DNA of 64,000 bases, from the NCBI RefSeq assembly GCF_004791695.1, contig NZ_SRSO01000001.1:1-64000 (forward strand), given 5' to 3'. This document shows, piece by piece, positions 8,941 to 18,086 of the stretch. The position numbers and the translations under genes are program-made. The DNA comes from Flavivirga rizhaonensis (GTDB lineage: Bacteria > Bacteroidota > Bacteroidia > Flavobacteriales > Flavobacteriaceae). Numbering within the stretch: the first letter of the stretch is position 1; each line of letters starts with the position of its first letter. The notes beneath the pieces are model-generated. The model saw only the letters and a program-made list of their open reading frames with translations. It searched no databases and was not told where the DNA came from.

Positions 8941-9429
8941 ATGCAGCTAAACGGATTAATATTTTCACTTCCTAAAGAAATTAAACTGTTAATAGGTGCT
9001 TTTATAATTATATTAAGTGTTGGCTTTTACACTGGTTTGTTATTTGTTGGAGAAACTTCTTCTGCGAATCCAAATGGAATTGAAGAACAATATCTAGGAA
9101 ATGAAGATGATGAAAATGCTGAGGTAATGCGTTTTAAAAAGAGCGATCAGGAAATGCTCACATTAGTTCATAATCATATTTTATCTATGTCAATTATCTT
9201 CTTTTTAGTTGGCTTGATAGTTTCTATAACTAAGCTTAATAAAAAGCTGAAATCATTTTTAATAGTAGAGCCGTTTATATCTGTTATACTAACATTTGGA
9301 GGCTTATACATGCTATGGACTGGTGTCCTTTGGATGAAATATGTTGTTATGTTTTCAGGAATTTTAATGACACTTACTTTTACTGTTTCGGTACTTGTTA
9401 TTTTAAAACAGTTACTTCTTAAAAAGTAA
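8941..9429 (+). CDS. Four-helix membrane protein linked to the FMN-binding protein
   Basis: I do not recognise the family. The 162 residues contain four predicted membrane helices (about 13-36, 80-97, 104-128 and 133-156) and an acidic loop between helices 1 and 2 (EDDENAE). A HNH triplet at the start of helix 2 (His77, His79) could bind haem or a metal, which is speculative. The ATG directly follows the stop of the FMN-binding gene with no spacer, a strong sign of translational coupling. A role as its membrane partner in electron transfer is inferred from position only. Confidence 0.7.
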   Translation: MQLNGLIFSLPKEIKLLIGAFIIILSVGFYTGLLFVGETSSANPNGIEEQYLGNEDDENAEVMRFKKSDQEMLTLVHNHILSMSIIFFLVGLIVSITKLNKKLKSFLIVEPFISVILTFGGLYMLWTGVLWMKYVVMFSGILMTLTFTVSVLVILKQLLLKK

Positions 9430-9461
9430 CATCAACATAATTTCTCGTATTTTTATATACT

Positions 9462-10166
9462 ATGCGATGGATTATATTTTTCTTCATACTAATTTCTAAT
9501 AATGTATTATTTGCAAAAGAATGGAAAAGCCTTAAGGTTTATCAAAGAGAGACTCAACAAAAATTCTTGTCTCCCTCGGATTGGTTAAAATGCGACAGGA
9601 CTAAAAACACTTTGGTATGGCAACGCGCTAATATTTATAACTTATCTCATAACTTGCCTGAAGAGTATGTAAACATCAAACAACGTCGAGATTTTTACAA
9701 ATGGCTTTTTAATGAGTTAAATAAGAAAGAGCATGAGGTAATTTGGGTAAAAATGGCATATTTTATTTCAAAAAAAATGCACCTAGTAGAAGTGTTTCCT
9801 TATTCAATATTTTCAAAAAGAACAATAAAGGTGTATGCAAAACAAGGAAGTAAAACGGTCTTCAATAATGTATTTATTGAATTACAAAAACTTTATAATT
9901 CACAAGTAATATTAAAAACAGGAAAAGCTATAGGATGGGATAAAACCATTCTTAAAAAAGAACAGTATGAATGGATAGATGGTATTTATAAAACTATGGA
10001 CGCTAAAAATTTAAAAACCCTAGAACGAATTGCTAAAGGAAAGTTTTTATATGGACTATTGGTACCAAAAATAATTAGGTTTAAAGGAAACCTTTCTGAA
10101 GCAGAAATACGCTATAATTATGCTATTGAAGTACTTAAGCCTTATTGTGAAAACAGATACAAATAA
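9462..10166 (+). CDS. Exported protein of unknown function
   Basis: No family is recognised. The 234-aa product has a signal peptide (MRWIIFFFILISNNVLFAK) and a basic, tryptophan- and tyrosine-rich mature part. Likely helical segments include RRDFYKWLFNELNKKEHEV and AEIRYNYAIEVLKPY. No Cys lipobox and no T9SS tail are present, so a periplasmic location is most likely. It begins 32 bp after the membrane-protein gene on the same strand and may share its transcript. Confidence 0.65.
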   Translation: MRWIIFFFILISNNVLFAKEWKSLKVYQRETQQKFLSPSDWLKCDRTKNTLVWQRANIYNLSHNLPEEYVNIKQRRDFYKWLFNELNKKEHEVIWVKMAYFISKKMHLVEVFPYSIFSKRTIKVYAKQGSKTVFNNVFIELQKLYNSQVILKTGKAIGWDKTILKKEQYEWIDGIYKTMDAKNLKTLERIAKGKFLYGLLVPKIIRFKGNLSEAEIRYNYAIEVLKPYCENRYK

Positions 10167-10192
10167 TATCATACTATCTTAGAATTTAGTTG

Positions 10193-10222
10193 TATATTTG
10201 CACGCAATTATAACGTAATTGC
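10193..10222 (+). promoter_or_regulatory. guaB -7 box and leader inverted repeat
   Basis: TATATTTG at 10193-10200 matches the -7 consensus. It is followed by a perfect inverted repeat GCAATTA (10204-10210) / TAATTGC (10216-10222) that ends three bases before the guaB ATG. The repeat lies where transcription should start, so it may be an operator or a start-site hairpin. Confidence 0.5.
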
Positions 10223-10225
10223 ATC

Positions 10226-11698
10226 ATGACTGCACATCAAAATAAAATAGTAGGGGAGGGATTAACCTACGATGACGTCCTTTTAGTTCCAGCATTTTCT
10301 GAAGTTCTTCCACGCGAAGTTAATATTCAAACAAAATTTACTCGTAACATTACTATTAATGTGCCTATTATTTCGGCTGCAATGGATACAGTTACCGAGA
10401 GTAAAATGGCCATAGCTATGGCACAAGAAGGCGGTATTGGTGTTTTACATAAAAATATGACTATTGAAGCCCAAGCTTTAAAAGTTAGAAAAGTAAAACG
10501 TGCAGAGAGTGGTATGATTATAGATCCTGTTACTTTGCCTCTTACAGCTAATGTCAATGATGCCAAACAAAATATGGCGGAGCATGGTATTGGAGGGATT
10601 CCTATAGTTGATGAAGCGGGTGTGTTAAAAGGGATTGTAACAAATCGTGATTTACGTTTCGAGCATGATAATTCAAGACCTATTGTAGAAGTAATGACAG
10701 GTGAGAACCTTGTAACTGCAGCAGTTGGTACGTCTTTAAAAGATGCTGAAAAAATTCTTCAAAAACATAAAATCGAAAAATTACTTATTGTTGATGATGC
10801 TTATAAGTTATCTGGTTTAATTACTTTTAGAGATATTACGAAGCTTAGTCAGAAACCAATGGCCAATAAAGATCAGTACGGACGTTTACGTGTTGCGGCA
10901 GCCATAGGCGTTACAGGAGATGCTGTAGATAGAGCAGAAGCTCTTGTAAAAGCAGGTGTAGATGCTGTTGTAATTGATACAGCACATGGTCATACAAAAG
11001 GAGTGGTTAGCATACTAAAAGAAATTAAATCTAAGTTTCCGGAACTAGAAGTTATTGTTGGCAATATAGCTACAGGAGTAGCTGCAAAATATTTAGTAGA
11101 AGCAGGAGCCGATGCGGTTAAAGTTGGTATTGGACCAGGATCTATTTGTACAACACGTGTTGTAGCTGGTGTAGGATTCCCACAATTTTCTGCAGTTTTA
11201 GAAGTTGCTGCAGCTATTAAAGGTACTGGTGTTCCTGTAATTGCAGATGGAGGAATTCGTTATACAGGAGATATTCCAAAAGCGATTGCAGCAGGTGCAG
11301 ATACGGTTATGTTAGGATCACTATTAGCAGGGACAAAAGAATCTCCAGGAGAAACCATTATTTACGAAGGAAGAAAATTTAAATCTTATCGAGGAATGGG
11401 GTCTGTAGAAGCCATGAAACAAGGTAGTAAAGACCGCTATTTCCAAGATGTTGAAGACGATATTAAAAAGTTAGTACCAGAAGGTATTGTGGGGAGAGTG
11501 CCTTATAAAGGCGACCTGTACGAAAGCGTTCACCAGTTTATAGGCGGATTACGTGCTGGTATGGGCTATTGTGGTGCTAAAGATATTGAGGCATTAAAAG
11601 AGAATGGAAAGTTCGTGAAAATTACGGCAAGTGGCATTAATGAAAGCCATCCACATGATGTGACTATTACTAAAGAGTCTCCTAACTATTCTAGATAG
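10226..11698 (+). CDS. guaB: Inosine-5'-monophosphate dehydrogenase
   Basis: This enzyme oxidises IMP to XMP with NAD+, the committed step of GMP synthesis. The 490-aa protein has the standard layout: N-terminal barrel start ([16 protein letters not shown]), two CBS domains inserted at about residues 95-205, and the barrel with the catalytic loop [11 protein letters not shown] (nucleophilic Cys) and [12 protein letters not shown]. The mobile flap region is near [10 protein letters not shown] through the YKG segment. It appears monocistronic. Purine salvage and synthesis partners in this window are purA, rdgB and mazG, all distant. Confidence 0.97.
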   Translation: MTAHQNKIVGEGLTYDDVLLVPAFSEVLPREVNIQTKFTRNITINVPIISAAMDTVTESKMAIAMAQEGGIGVLHKNMTIEAQALKVRKVKRAESGMIIDPVTLPLTANVNDAKQNMAEHGIGGIPIVDEAGVLKGIVTNRDLRFEHDNSRPIVEVMTGENLVTAAVGTSLKDAEKILQKHKIEKLLIVDDAYKLSGLITFRDITKLSQKPMANKDQYGRLRVAAAIGVTGDAVDRAEALVKAGVDAVVIDTAHGHTKGVVSILKEIKSKFPELEVIVGNIATGVAAKYLVEAGADAVKVGIGPGSICTTRVVAGVGFPQFSAVLEVAAAIKGTGVPVIADGGIRYTGDIPKAIAAGADTVMLGSLLAGTKESPGETIIYEGRKFKSYRGMGSVEAMKQGSKDRYFQDVEDDIKKLVPEGIVGRVPYKGDLYESVHQFIGGLRAGMGYCGAKDIEALKENGKFVKITASGINESHPHDVTITKESPNYSR

Positions 11699-11881
11699 TT
11701 TTTGTTTTCTGCTTAATGCAATAAAAATCCAAAAAGGAGTAAAACTCTCATGCTATTTCGAATGGAGAAATGTGTCACTTATATCGTGACAGTTAGACCT
11801 TATTCAGATGAGAACCATGAGTTCCTTAAAATTATTAATAGCATTAAACTTGCTATTAGAACAAATCTCAAGTTTTCAAAG

Positions 11882-12012
11882 GAGGCTGTCTAAAAAGGGT
11901 CATTCTGAATGGAATGAAGAATCTCTTTAAAATATATAACTCTGATTATGAGTGAAATAAGATTCTTCGCGTTGCTCTGAATGACAAGATTAACCACTTT
12001 TCAGACAGCCTC
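11882..12012. mobile_element. MITE-like element with GAGGCTGTCTAAAAAG ends
   Basis: GAGGCTGTCTAAAAAG at 11882-11897 pairs with CTTTTCAGACAGCCTC at 11997-12012 (one mismatch), bounding 131 bp of non-coding DNA. The interior contains a GAATGGAATGAAGAATCT-type module and its inverse (GATTCTTCGCGTTGCTCTG). An element with nearly the same ends is at 58502-58659. No transposase is encoded. The rest of the guaB-downstream gap (11699-11881) shows no gene. Confidence 0.6.
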
Positions 12013-12050
12013 TTTGGTTCTTTTATTTTAAAAGTCTTTTTAAGTGTTTA

Positions 12051-14516
12051 TTATTTCACAATTTTCTTTATAAATTGCTGTCCATCAACATCAACTTTTA
12101 AGATATAAATACCTTTAGCTTTTAATGAGCTAGAAGGAATAGTAATGATATTGTTATCTGATGTTCCAGATGTGACAGATCTTCCATTCATGTCTGTAAC
12201 GATGTAAGAAGCAGATCCTTTTACTCCTATCAGTTCAACTGTTAGATTCATTTGATCCATAGGGATTGGATAAACTCTTAGACTAGTGCTACCTGTAGCC
12301 GATACATGAGGCTTTCTTGTTTTACTATTCAATGATTTTGCTGAAGTACTTACAATATCAGCAAATGCTATTTTTTTATCAATGTTCGTAGAGTAATTGC
12401 CTCCTACAGTTCGTAATGCAGATACAAACTTGTAATCAGACCCAATAGCTAATGCGTTTGATACTGTTACATTAACTACAATGGTTTGATTGGAACCAGC
12501 ACCTACTGTAATAGTCTGATCTGCAATGTGATTATCGGTTGGGCTTTTTATTGCTACATTAACATCTCTTTGCTGATTAGCGGAATAGGTTACCTGAATT
12601 GGAAAAGTGGTCGTTTGGTTACTAAACGAAGCAGGAAGATTTGAGAACCCTACAGATTCTGTGATAGAACCATTACCTTTAGTAACTAATACTACCCAGT
12701 CTGAATTCGCATTATTAGGAGGGTTTCCGATACTCTTGTTGCCGCCACCAGTTATAGAAGTAATAGATCCGTTTTGTAAACTCCCACCATTTCTAGGATT
12801 AAACCACTTAACATTAAAGTTCCCTGATTGTCCAGTAAGGTTTAGGTTTGATGAACCACCGTTTTCAAGATAAATAACATAAGTGTTACCTACTTGAGCT
12901 AAACATCTGTTTTTACCACCACTAGCTAATGCATCATTGTTTTGCATTTTCCAGTATTCTAGCCCTTGGCCCTCGAAAAATTGTAATATAGCGATTTTTG
13001 ACCAGTTGAATAAGGTACTGAATCTGTTGAAATTTTCAGTTCTAAAATCTCCATTCTTTCCACCGTACCACATAACACCAGCCCCACCAGCTATAAGGCT
13101 TTTCCATAGAATCTTTGTTCTCGCCTCAACTTTTACACTAGAATTACCTATATTTTCAGATACGAACATGCCTGTTTCACCAGGGTTTTGCTCATCACTG
13201 GCTACTACCCAAGGGATATTATTGTTTTTTGATTTGTTAATCCAGGTTTTAATCCCCGATTTCCCGTCATAAGCATCGTCATAGCCGTCACGCGTAGAGC
13301 TTTGAACCGATGCTCCAGTTATTTTAGCATTATTATTAATTAAATAATTGTAATATTTTTCATGTCTATCTGGATAAGTATGTAAAACACGGTGGTTTTG
13401 CCAAGGGTCAATACTTGCTAACCAGTCTATTCTTGGTATAACATGTTCAGGTTTTGCATCTTCGTCTTGATTATTTCCGCCATATTCTTCAGAGATATTC
13501 CATTCAACAGCCAAGTGGTGTCCAAATCTGGCTACCATTTCACGATAGTATACTTTAATCTGGTCTAGAGTTAATTTATCCCAGTTTTCAGCCTCAGCTA
13601 ATTTAAAGTGTAATACCAATCCGTTTTTTTCAGCATGGTCAAAAACTATTTCCCACTGTTCAAGTTTAGAAACATCATATTTAAACTTATTATTAGGTTC
13701 AGTCCAAGGAAATACATTTAAGTCATCTCCACCAAATAACGACATGGACATTGAATTCATTTGTTGGTTTTTCAAATAGTTAACCGCACCAATCAAATTC
13801 TTGCCTTTTTGTCCATCCCATGTAGGGTTTCCAGATTGCCAGTCACTGGCATGAGGATTAAATGAATGTTCTGTACAGTTTCCACAACCATTTTTACTAA
13901 CATCATGATCAAAGTCATTATAATTAAGTAAATTCTCGGGCGAATCTGGACCAAACTTTAAGAAATAATCTCCTGTTTCAGCCCATCGTAGGTAACGACG
14001 CTGATTATTAGTGCCCGTTTTCTGGTATTCCAAACGTCCTTTTGCTCTTAGGTCGGGAAGCGTAGCGTTTGTTCCAGTAACATTTCCAACAGCACCCGTT
14101 AAGTTGTGTGTTGGACTAGGTAGTTGATTCACATTTTTTAAAGCAACATCTGTACCTGTATAGTAAAGTACTCGATAAGTCCATTGACCTGTTTCGTAAG
14201 GTCTCAGATATGCTTTAAAAACCTTACCAGATACAGCATTGGTATTTGCAGCATTACCATCTGCAGCAAAAAAACCAGGGACTCTGATGTTGTTTCCACT
14301 TGGATCTGTAAAAACCACATCCATACGGTTGTTTTTAAAGCTTGTGTTAGATTCACTTATATTAGAAGGTAGGGTGAGTGAAACAGCAATTTTGTGCCAT
14401 TTCCGATAGGGCGATGTACCACTTACGTTGACGGTTTGACTATATCCCGAAAAGGGAATAATAGTCATTAGGATTACTAATAACATCAAACGTGTTATTG
14501 GGGCAAATTTAATCAT
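12051..14516 (-). CDS. Secreted DUF5060/glycosidase-like protein with T9SS type A sorting domain
   Basis: The protein is 821 aa with an N-terminal signal peptide. It has a DUF5060-type beta-sandwich (YRKWHKIAVSLTLP through TGQWTYRVLYYTG), then a TIM-barrel region with YLRWAETGDYFLKFG, NSMSMSLFGGDDLNVFPW and an EWNISEEYGG segment that may supply a catalytic acid. A collagen-binding-type beta-domain follows (GNTYVIYLENGGSSNLNLT, VKWFNPRNGG), then an Ig-like region, and a type A sorting tail from RVYPIPMDQ to KKIVK. Such proteins are usually grouped with surface glycoside hydrolases. The substrate is unknown. It lies alone on the minus strand in a repeat-rich area. Confidence 0.82.
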   Translation of the reverse strand: MIKFAPITRLMLLVILMTIIPFSGYSQTVNVSGTSPYRKWHKIAVSLTLPSNISESNTSFKNNRMDVVFTDPSGNNIRVPGFFAADGNAANTNAVSGKVFKAYLRPYETGQWTYRVLYYTGTDVALKNVNQLPSPTHNLTGAVGNVTGTNATLPDLRAKGRLEYQKTGTNNQRRYLRWAETGDYFLKFGPDSPENLLNYNDFDHDVSKNGCGNCTEHSFNPHASDWQSGNPTWDGQKGKNLIGAVNYLKNQQMNSMSMSLFGGDDLNVFPWTEPNNKFKYDVSKLEQWEIVFDHAEKNGLVLHFKLAEAENWDKLTLDQIKVYYREMVARFGHHLAVEWNISEEYGGNNQDEDAKPEHVIPRIDWLASIDPWQNHRVLHTYPDRHEKYYNYLINNNAKITGASVQSSTRDGYDDAYDGKSGIKTWINKSKNNNIPWVVASDEQNPGETGMFVSENIGNSSVKVEARTKILWKSLIAGGAGVMWYGGKNGDFRTENFNRFSTLFNWSKIAILQFFEGQGLEYWKMQNNDALASGGKNRCLAQVGNTYVIYLENGGSSNLNLTGQSGNFNVKWFNPRNGGSLQNGSITSITGGGNKSIGNPPNNANSDWVVLVTKGNGSITESVGFSNLPASFSNQTTTFPIQVTYSANQQRDVNVAIKSPTDNHIADQTITVGAGSNQTIVVNVTVSNALAIGSDYKFVSALRTVGGNYSTNIDKKIAFADIVSTSAKSLNSKTRKPHVSATGSTSLRVYPIPMDQMNLTVELIGVKGSASYIVTDMNGRSVTSGTSDNNIITIPSSSLKAKGIYILKVDVDGQQFIKKIVK

Positions 14517-14963
14517 AATAATAAAAAATTTAATAGTTAAAAAAATAACTTAGTTGTCTCTCAACTAAGATTTTAAGTTTGGTTTAGGTTAAATTAAAAG
14601 CATTAGTTTTATTTATATTAAGTAAATACCTTACTTTTTATATAAGTTAATACTTGTTAAATTAAATATTTATATATACAATAAGGAAGACATATGATTT
14701 TATTAATGCAACAAAATGTTATTTTTTTGAATATTTATTTTTTGATATGATCAGGAAATGTTAGAAATAACGAGGCTATTTAAGGTTTTTATTCAAAACA
14801 TATTTATTTGAGTAAACACATAAACCCATTAAGATAACGTCAGTTTAATTTTTTTAGAAAAATAATATTAAAGAAATGATTTTCAATTGTTTGTCATTTC
14901 TGACAGAGCGAAGTATGAGCCTTTCGACTTCGCTCAAGATAAACTTTCGAGAAATCTCATAAG

Positions 14964-15000
14964 TATGTCATTCGAATGAGGAACGAAGAGGAATGACATA
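14964..15000. repeat. Inverted repeat with dispersed module
   Basis: TATGTCATTC and GAATGACATA form a perfect 10-bp stem around 17 bases (containing GAGGAACGAAGAG). The words GTCATTC, GAACGAAG and the preceding CTTTCGACTTCGCTCAAG recur in changed order in the gaps at 11.9, 56.1-56.5 and 58.5 kb. Confidence 0.55.
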
Positions 15001-15016
15001 GTTTCTTTATTAAAAC

Positions 15017-15046
15017 AATTAAACAACTGATTGTCAGGTTTTAATA
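15017..15046. repeat. 30-bp dispersed repeat, copy 2
   Basis: This stretch differs from 135-164 at two positions. The core here reads CTGATTGTCAG instead of CTGATTATCAG. Confidence 0.6.
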
Positions 15047-15248
15047 AGAAGTATGTATTACACTATAAAGGCAACTTGTAAAGAGTTCATTTGTTATAAT
15101 TTTAGTTCGTTTTGCTTTTAGTTTTTAAGAAGTTTAGACACGAATTTCATGAATTCAGTTATACGAACCAGATCATTTTATATTCCATTATTTTACGAAG
15201 CAGACTTTTAGTCTGTCAAACCAAACATAGGAGTGGTTTAGTTATATA

Positions 15249-15409
15249 GAACTCATCTTGACTTTTTCTATTTCCTAAAAAATGGCTAAAATTCGCCCAT
15301 ATTTTGTTACTTTTTTTATGCTTAGCACAGCTATGCCTTGCAAAAAAATGCCTCATCTGAACAAATTTTATCTCATTTTCGGTTAAAAACAAAAAGTCAA
15401 GATGAGTTC
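15249..15409. mobile_element. 161-bp MITE-like element with perfect 19-bp terminal inverted repeats
   Basis: GAACTCATCTTGACTTTTT at 15249-15267 is the exact reverse complement of 15391-15409. Both ends are flanked by ATA (15246-15248 and 15410-15412), a possible 3-bp target duplication. The 123-bp interior has no usable reading frame. The form is that of a miniature inverted-repeat transposable element mobilised from elsewhere, or a long palindromic repeat. Confidence 0.65.
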
Positions 15410-15466
15410 ATAGTTTAAAACTTAATATTTAAAGCACATAACATAATTGTTGTTACATACATACAA

Positions 15467-17683
15467 TTAGGATGACTTTAATTTTTCAAAAACCTGTTTG
15501 TATGTAGCATTATTTGGTGCTATTTGTATAAGCTTTGAACAAGTATTATAAGCCTCAACATGGTGTTTCAAATTAATTTCTCCAAGAAGCTTTACATATA
15601 ATAGGTTTTCGTTTTCAGGAAAAACAACTAACGCCTTATTAATTATTTCTATCGATTTTTGATTTAAATTTTCTGCTTGAAGTTTTAAAGCATAATTATA
15701 GAATGCCCGAATATTTACAGGTTTTTTATCGCATGCTTCAGCAAGATATTTTAAAGCATTTTTAGTATCCCCAATTTCATTAAACAACAAGCCTAGCATA
15801 TAATAAGAATTGCTATAATCAGGTTCTAATTCAATCACTTTGAGGTAAAGATTTTTAGCTTCTTCAATATTACCTTTTTTATAAAGTAATAGTGCCAAAT
15901 TCATTCTAGATACATTATAACGATTATCAATCTCTAAGGCTCTTTTATAGGCTTCAATTGCTAGATCCGTGTAGCCTTTCATTTCATTATAAACAGCAAT
16001 CTGATGTTGACCAGAAGCAAAATCAGCACTCATATCTAATGATTCTAAATATTCTTTTTCAGCTTTATTAAAATCACTATTACCTTCCATGTTGGCTCCA
16101 ATACTATTAAAATACTTTACCGCAGCAATTCTTACTAATCTCGTAGAGTCTTTTAATAAAGGCTCAATATCTTTATGATAACTTTGATCTTGAATCTTTT
16201 CAAATGCACGTACCGCTTCATGTCGCACAAGAATAGAAGAGTCTTTTAAAAACTTTCTAACATCGTTAATTTCTTTACGTGATAGTAAATTGTTTGTGTA
16301 TTGATATAAGGCAGTTGCTCTTGCGATCTCTGGAAATTTATTCTGAGATATTAGTGTGTAAAAGGCTTCATGATTATCATTATAACCTTCTAGAAGATAA
16401 TTAGAAAAATGATCAGGGCGTTTAGTGCCGTATTTAGCATCAATAAATTTACTTGCCCATTCAGCAGATTTGTCTTTGTGACACCCGTTGCAAGCGTTTG
16501 GCGTTCCATATTTTACGGACTGGTCTGGTCGAGGTACTCTAAAACTATGATCGCGTCTAAAGTCATTACCCATATATGTTTTACCAGTCATGTGACAATT
16601 AATGCATTGAGCTCCTTCTGTATTTAATGGGTGATAATGATGTGATTTACTGTTGTATTTGGGTTCATGACAACTTAAACAAAGATTATTTCCAGATTGT
16701 TTGAGTTTTAACGAATGTGCATCATGACAGTCAACACAAGTCACATCATTTTGGTACATTTTACTTTGCATAAAAGACCCATAAACATAATCCTCATCTT
16801 TTATTTGGCCATCGAGTTCGTAAATAGGATCAATAAGTAAACTAGGACTATAATGATCTAAAAAATGGCCTTTGTAATCGAATTTTTTCGTTATTTGAGA
16901 TCTTCGGGAATGGCATCTCGCACATTTCTGTACAAGACTTTTTGAAGTCAATGATTTTCCCATATATAATTTCTGGGGCAAAGCATCTGTATTGCCATTT
17001 TTATAAAAAGACACATGATTACTTGCAGGACCATGACAGGCTTCACAACTTACATTAATTTCACTATAACTAGTATTGAAAGTGTTCGTATTTGAATCAA
17101 AATTTTTATCAAGATTTGTAGAATGGCAATCTGCACAAGCAGTATTCCACCTCATAGCGCCTCCTGTCCAATTTATCCATTCATCGTGAGCCAATTCTAA
17201 ATTTGGTTGTAAATGGAACCATTTGTTCTTTTCAGTATCCCAGGCGGTTATTAAACATTGATAGGCGCCATCTGGAAATTTAACAATGTATTGTTGCAAA
17301 GGAGTTACACCAAAAGTGTATACTATTTTATAATCTTGATAGTTACCATTTTTATCTGCAGTATTTACGTAATAATCATTTCCTCGTTTAAAAAAAGTGT
17401 GTTTAACGCCTTTGTGCTTGAATATTTTATTATTGAAATTAGCTAAAACAGTCGTAGAATCAGCAATTTTCATGGCTTGATCATGGTGAGAGCCATTCCA
17501 GCTATCATATTCTGATTTATGGCATTCTATACAAGTCTCTTTTCCTACAAATTTTGGATGTTCAGTTTTATTTTGAATATCATTTTTAGGTTGATATTCA
17601 TTCTTTTTACAAGCAAAAACAATAAAGAATATTATAAGGTAGTAGGCACTTTTTAAATAAAAGCTAATTTTTTGGTGATTCAT
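15467..17683 (-). CDS. Octaheme c-type cytochrome lipoprotein with HEAT and TPR repeats
   Basis: The protein is 738 aa. A lipobox (IVFAC, Cys25) marks it as a lipoprotein facing the periplasm or surface. Eight CxxCH haem sites follow: about residues 51, 183, 213, 254, 316, 335, 360 and 398. Residues about 440-535 look like HEAT-type helical repeats (ILVRHEAVRAFEKI, LVRIAAVKYF). Residues about 550-735 are tetratricopeptide repeats (AIEAYKRALEIDNRYN, AKNLYLKVIELEPDYS). The cytochrome part resembles the cytochrome c554/NrfA-like multihaem group. It may carry electrons to a terminal acceptor or have reductase activity, but the reaction is unknown. A 78-aa gene lies 28 bp upstream on the same strand. 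Confidence 0.88.
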   Translation of the reverse strand: MNHQKISFYLKSAYYLIIFFIVFACKKNEYQPKNDIQNKTEHPKFVGKETCIECHKSEYDSWNGSHHDQAMKIADSTTVLANFNNKIFKHKGVKHTFFKRGNDYYVNTADKNGNYQDYKIVYTFGVTPLQQYIVKFPDGAYQCLITAWDTEKNKWFHLQPNLELAHDEWINWTGGAMRWNTACADCHSTNLDKNFDSNTNTFNTSYSEINVSCEACHGPASNHVSFYKNGNTDALPQKLYMGKSLTSKSLVQKCARCHSRRSQITKKFDYKGHFLDHYSPSLLIDPIYELDGQIKDEDYVYGSFMQSKMYQNDVTCVDCHDAHSLKLKQSGNNLCLSCHEPKYNSKSHHYHPLNTEGAQCINCHMTGKTYMGNDFRRDHSFRVPRPDQSVKYGTPNACNGCHKDKSAEWASKFIDAKYGTKRPDHFSNYLLEGYNDNHEAFYTLISQNKFPEIARATALYQYTNNLLSRKEINDVRKFLKDSSILVRHEAVRAFEKIQDQSYHKDIEPLLKDSTRLVRIAAVKYFNSIGANMEGNSDFNKAEKEYLESLDMSADFASGQHQIAVYNEMKGYTDLAIEAYKRALEIDNRYNVSRMNLALLLYKKGNIEEAKNLYLKVIELEPDYSNSYYMLGLLFNEIGDTKNALKYLAEACDKKPVNIRAFYNYALKLQAENLNQKSIEIINKALVVFPENENLLYVKLLGEINLKHHVEAYNTCSKLIQIAPNNATYKQVFEKLKSS

Positions 17684-17711
17684 AATTTTAAAAACTCATT
17701 ATATAACATTC

Positions 17712-17948
17712 TTAGTTGCTGTAAACTTGACCTCGATGTGGTTTTAAAGCATCTCTTAGAGGTTTCATTTTATGTTCCTCGACTACTAAAAAGGTTATAG
17801 CATGTACATCATTTAAATTTTCGAAGCCAGTAATGGAAATATTTAAATTTTCTAATTGGATATATTCTTTTAAATGAATTTCATGATGTTGTGCTATTTT
17901 ATTAGCTTCGGGTCCATGAAAATCCCAAATAAGTTTTAATTTACGCAT
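17712..17948 (-). CDS. Small protein of unknown function, upstream of the octaheme cytochrome
   Basis: The product is 78 aa with no signal peptide or membrane helix. It is His-rich near the N-terminus (WDFHGPEANKIAQHHEIHL), with a mixed alpha/beta pattern that ends in KPHRGQVYSN. I do not recognise a family. The spacing of 28 bp to the cytochrome gene suggests co-transcription. The His cluster could bind metal or haem, which is speculative. Confidence 0.65.
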   Translation of the reverse strand: MRKLKLIWDFHGPEANKIAQHHEIHLKEYIQLENLNISITGFENLNDVHAITFLVVEEHKMKPLRDALKPHRGQVYSN

Positions 17949-18029
17949 GAAAAAGATGGTGATATATTGTAATTCAAATATAATCTAAAAAAGCGTAATA
18001 ACGGCTTTTTTTTATCGTTAGTAAAACAA

Positions 18030-18060
18030 CTTGTAATATAGCTATATATTACTATTTTTG
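18030..18060 (+). promoter_or_regulatory. Candidate promoter of the PPIase cluster
   Basis: CTTG at 18030-18033 and TATTTTTG at 18053-18060 are 19 bases apart, a near match to TTTG-N19-TAnnTTTG. It lies 26 bases before the first gene of the chaperone cluster and probably drives it. Confidence 0.55.
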
Positions 18061-18086
18061 TAAATTATTGAATAATTTTAACTTCT

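Larger units (their letters stand above)
14517..15466. other. 950-bp intergenic gap rich in repeats
   Basis: No gene is apparent. The gap holds an inverted repeat TATGTCATTC (14964-14973) / GAATGACATA (14991-15000) next to a CAGAGCGAAGTATGAG-type module at about 14903, the second copy of a 30-bp dispersed repeat (15017-15046), and a 161-bp inverted-repeat element (15249-15409). The part nearest 14516 is the leader of the glycosidase-like gene and is very AT-rich. Confidence 0.6.

Noticed and set aside
11882..12012. Hairpin-ended repeat as a simple terminator of guaB
   Set aside because: The arms are more than 100 bp apart, the element has no T run, and similar ends occur elsewhere, so a mobile-type repeat fits better.
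14900..15410. Repeat-rich stretch as a CRISPR array
   Set aside because: No regularly spaced direct repeats with unique spacers and no cas genes are present. The repeats are inverted and dispersed.
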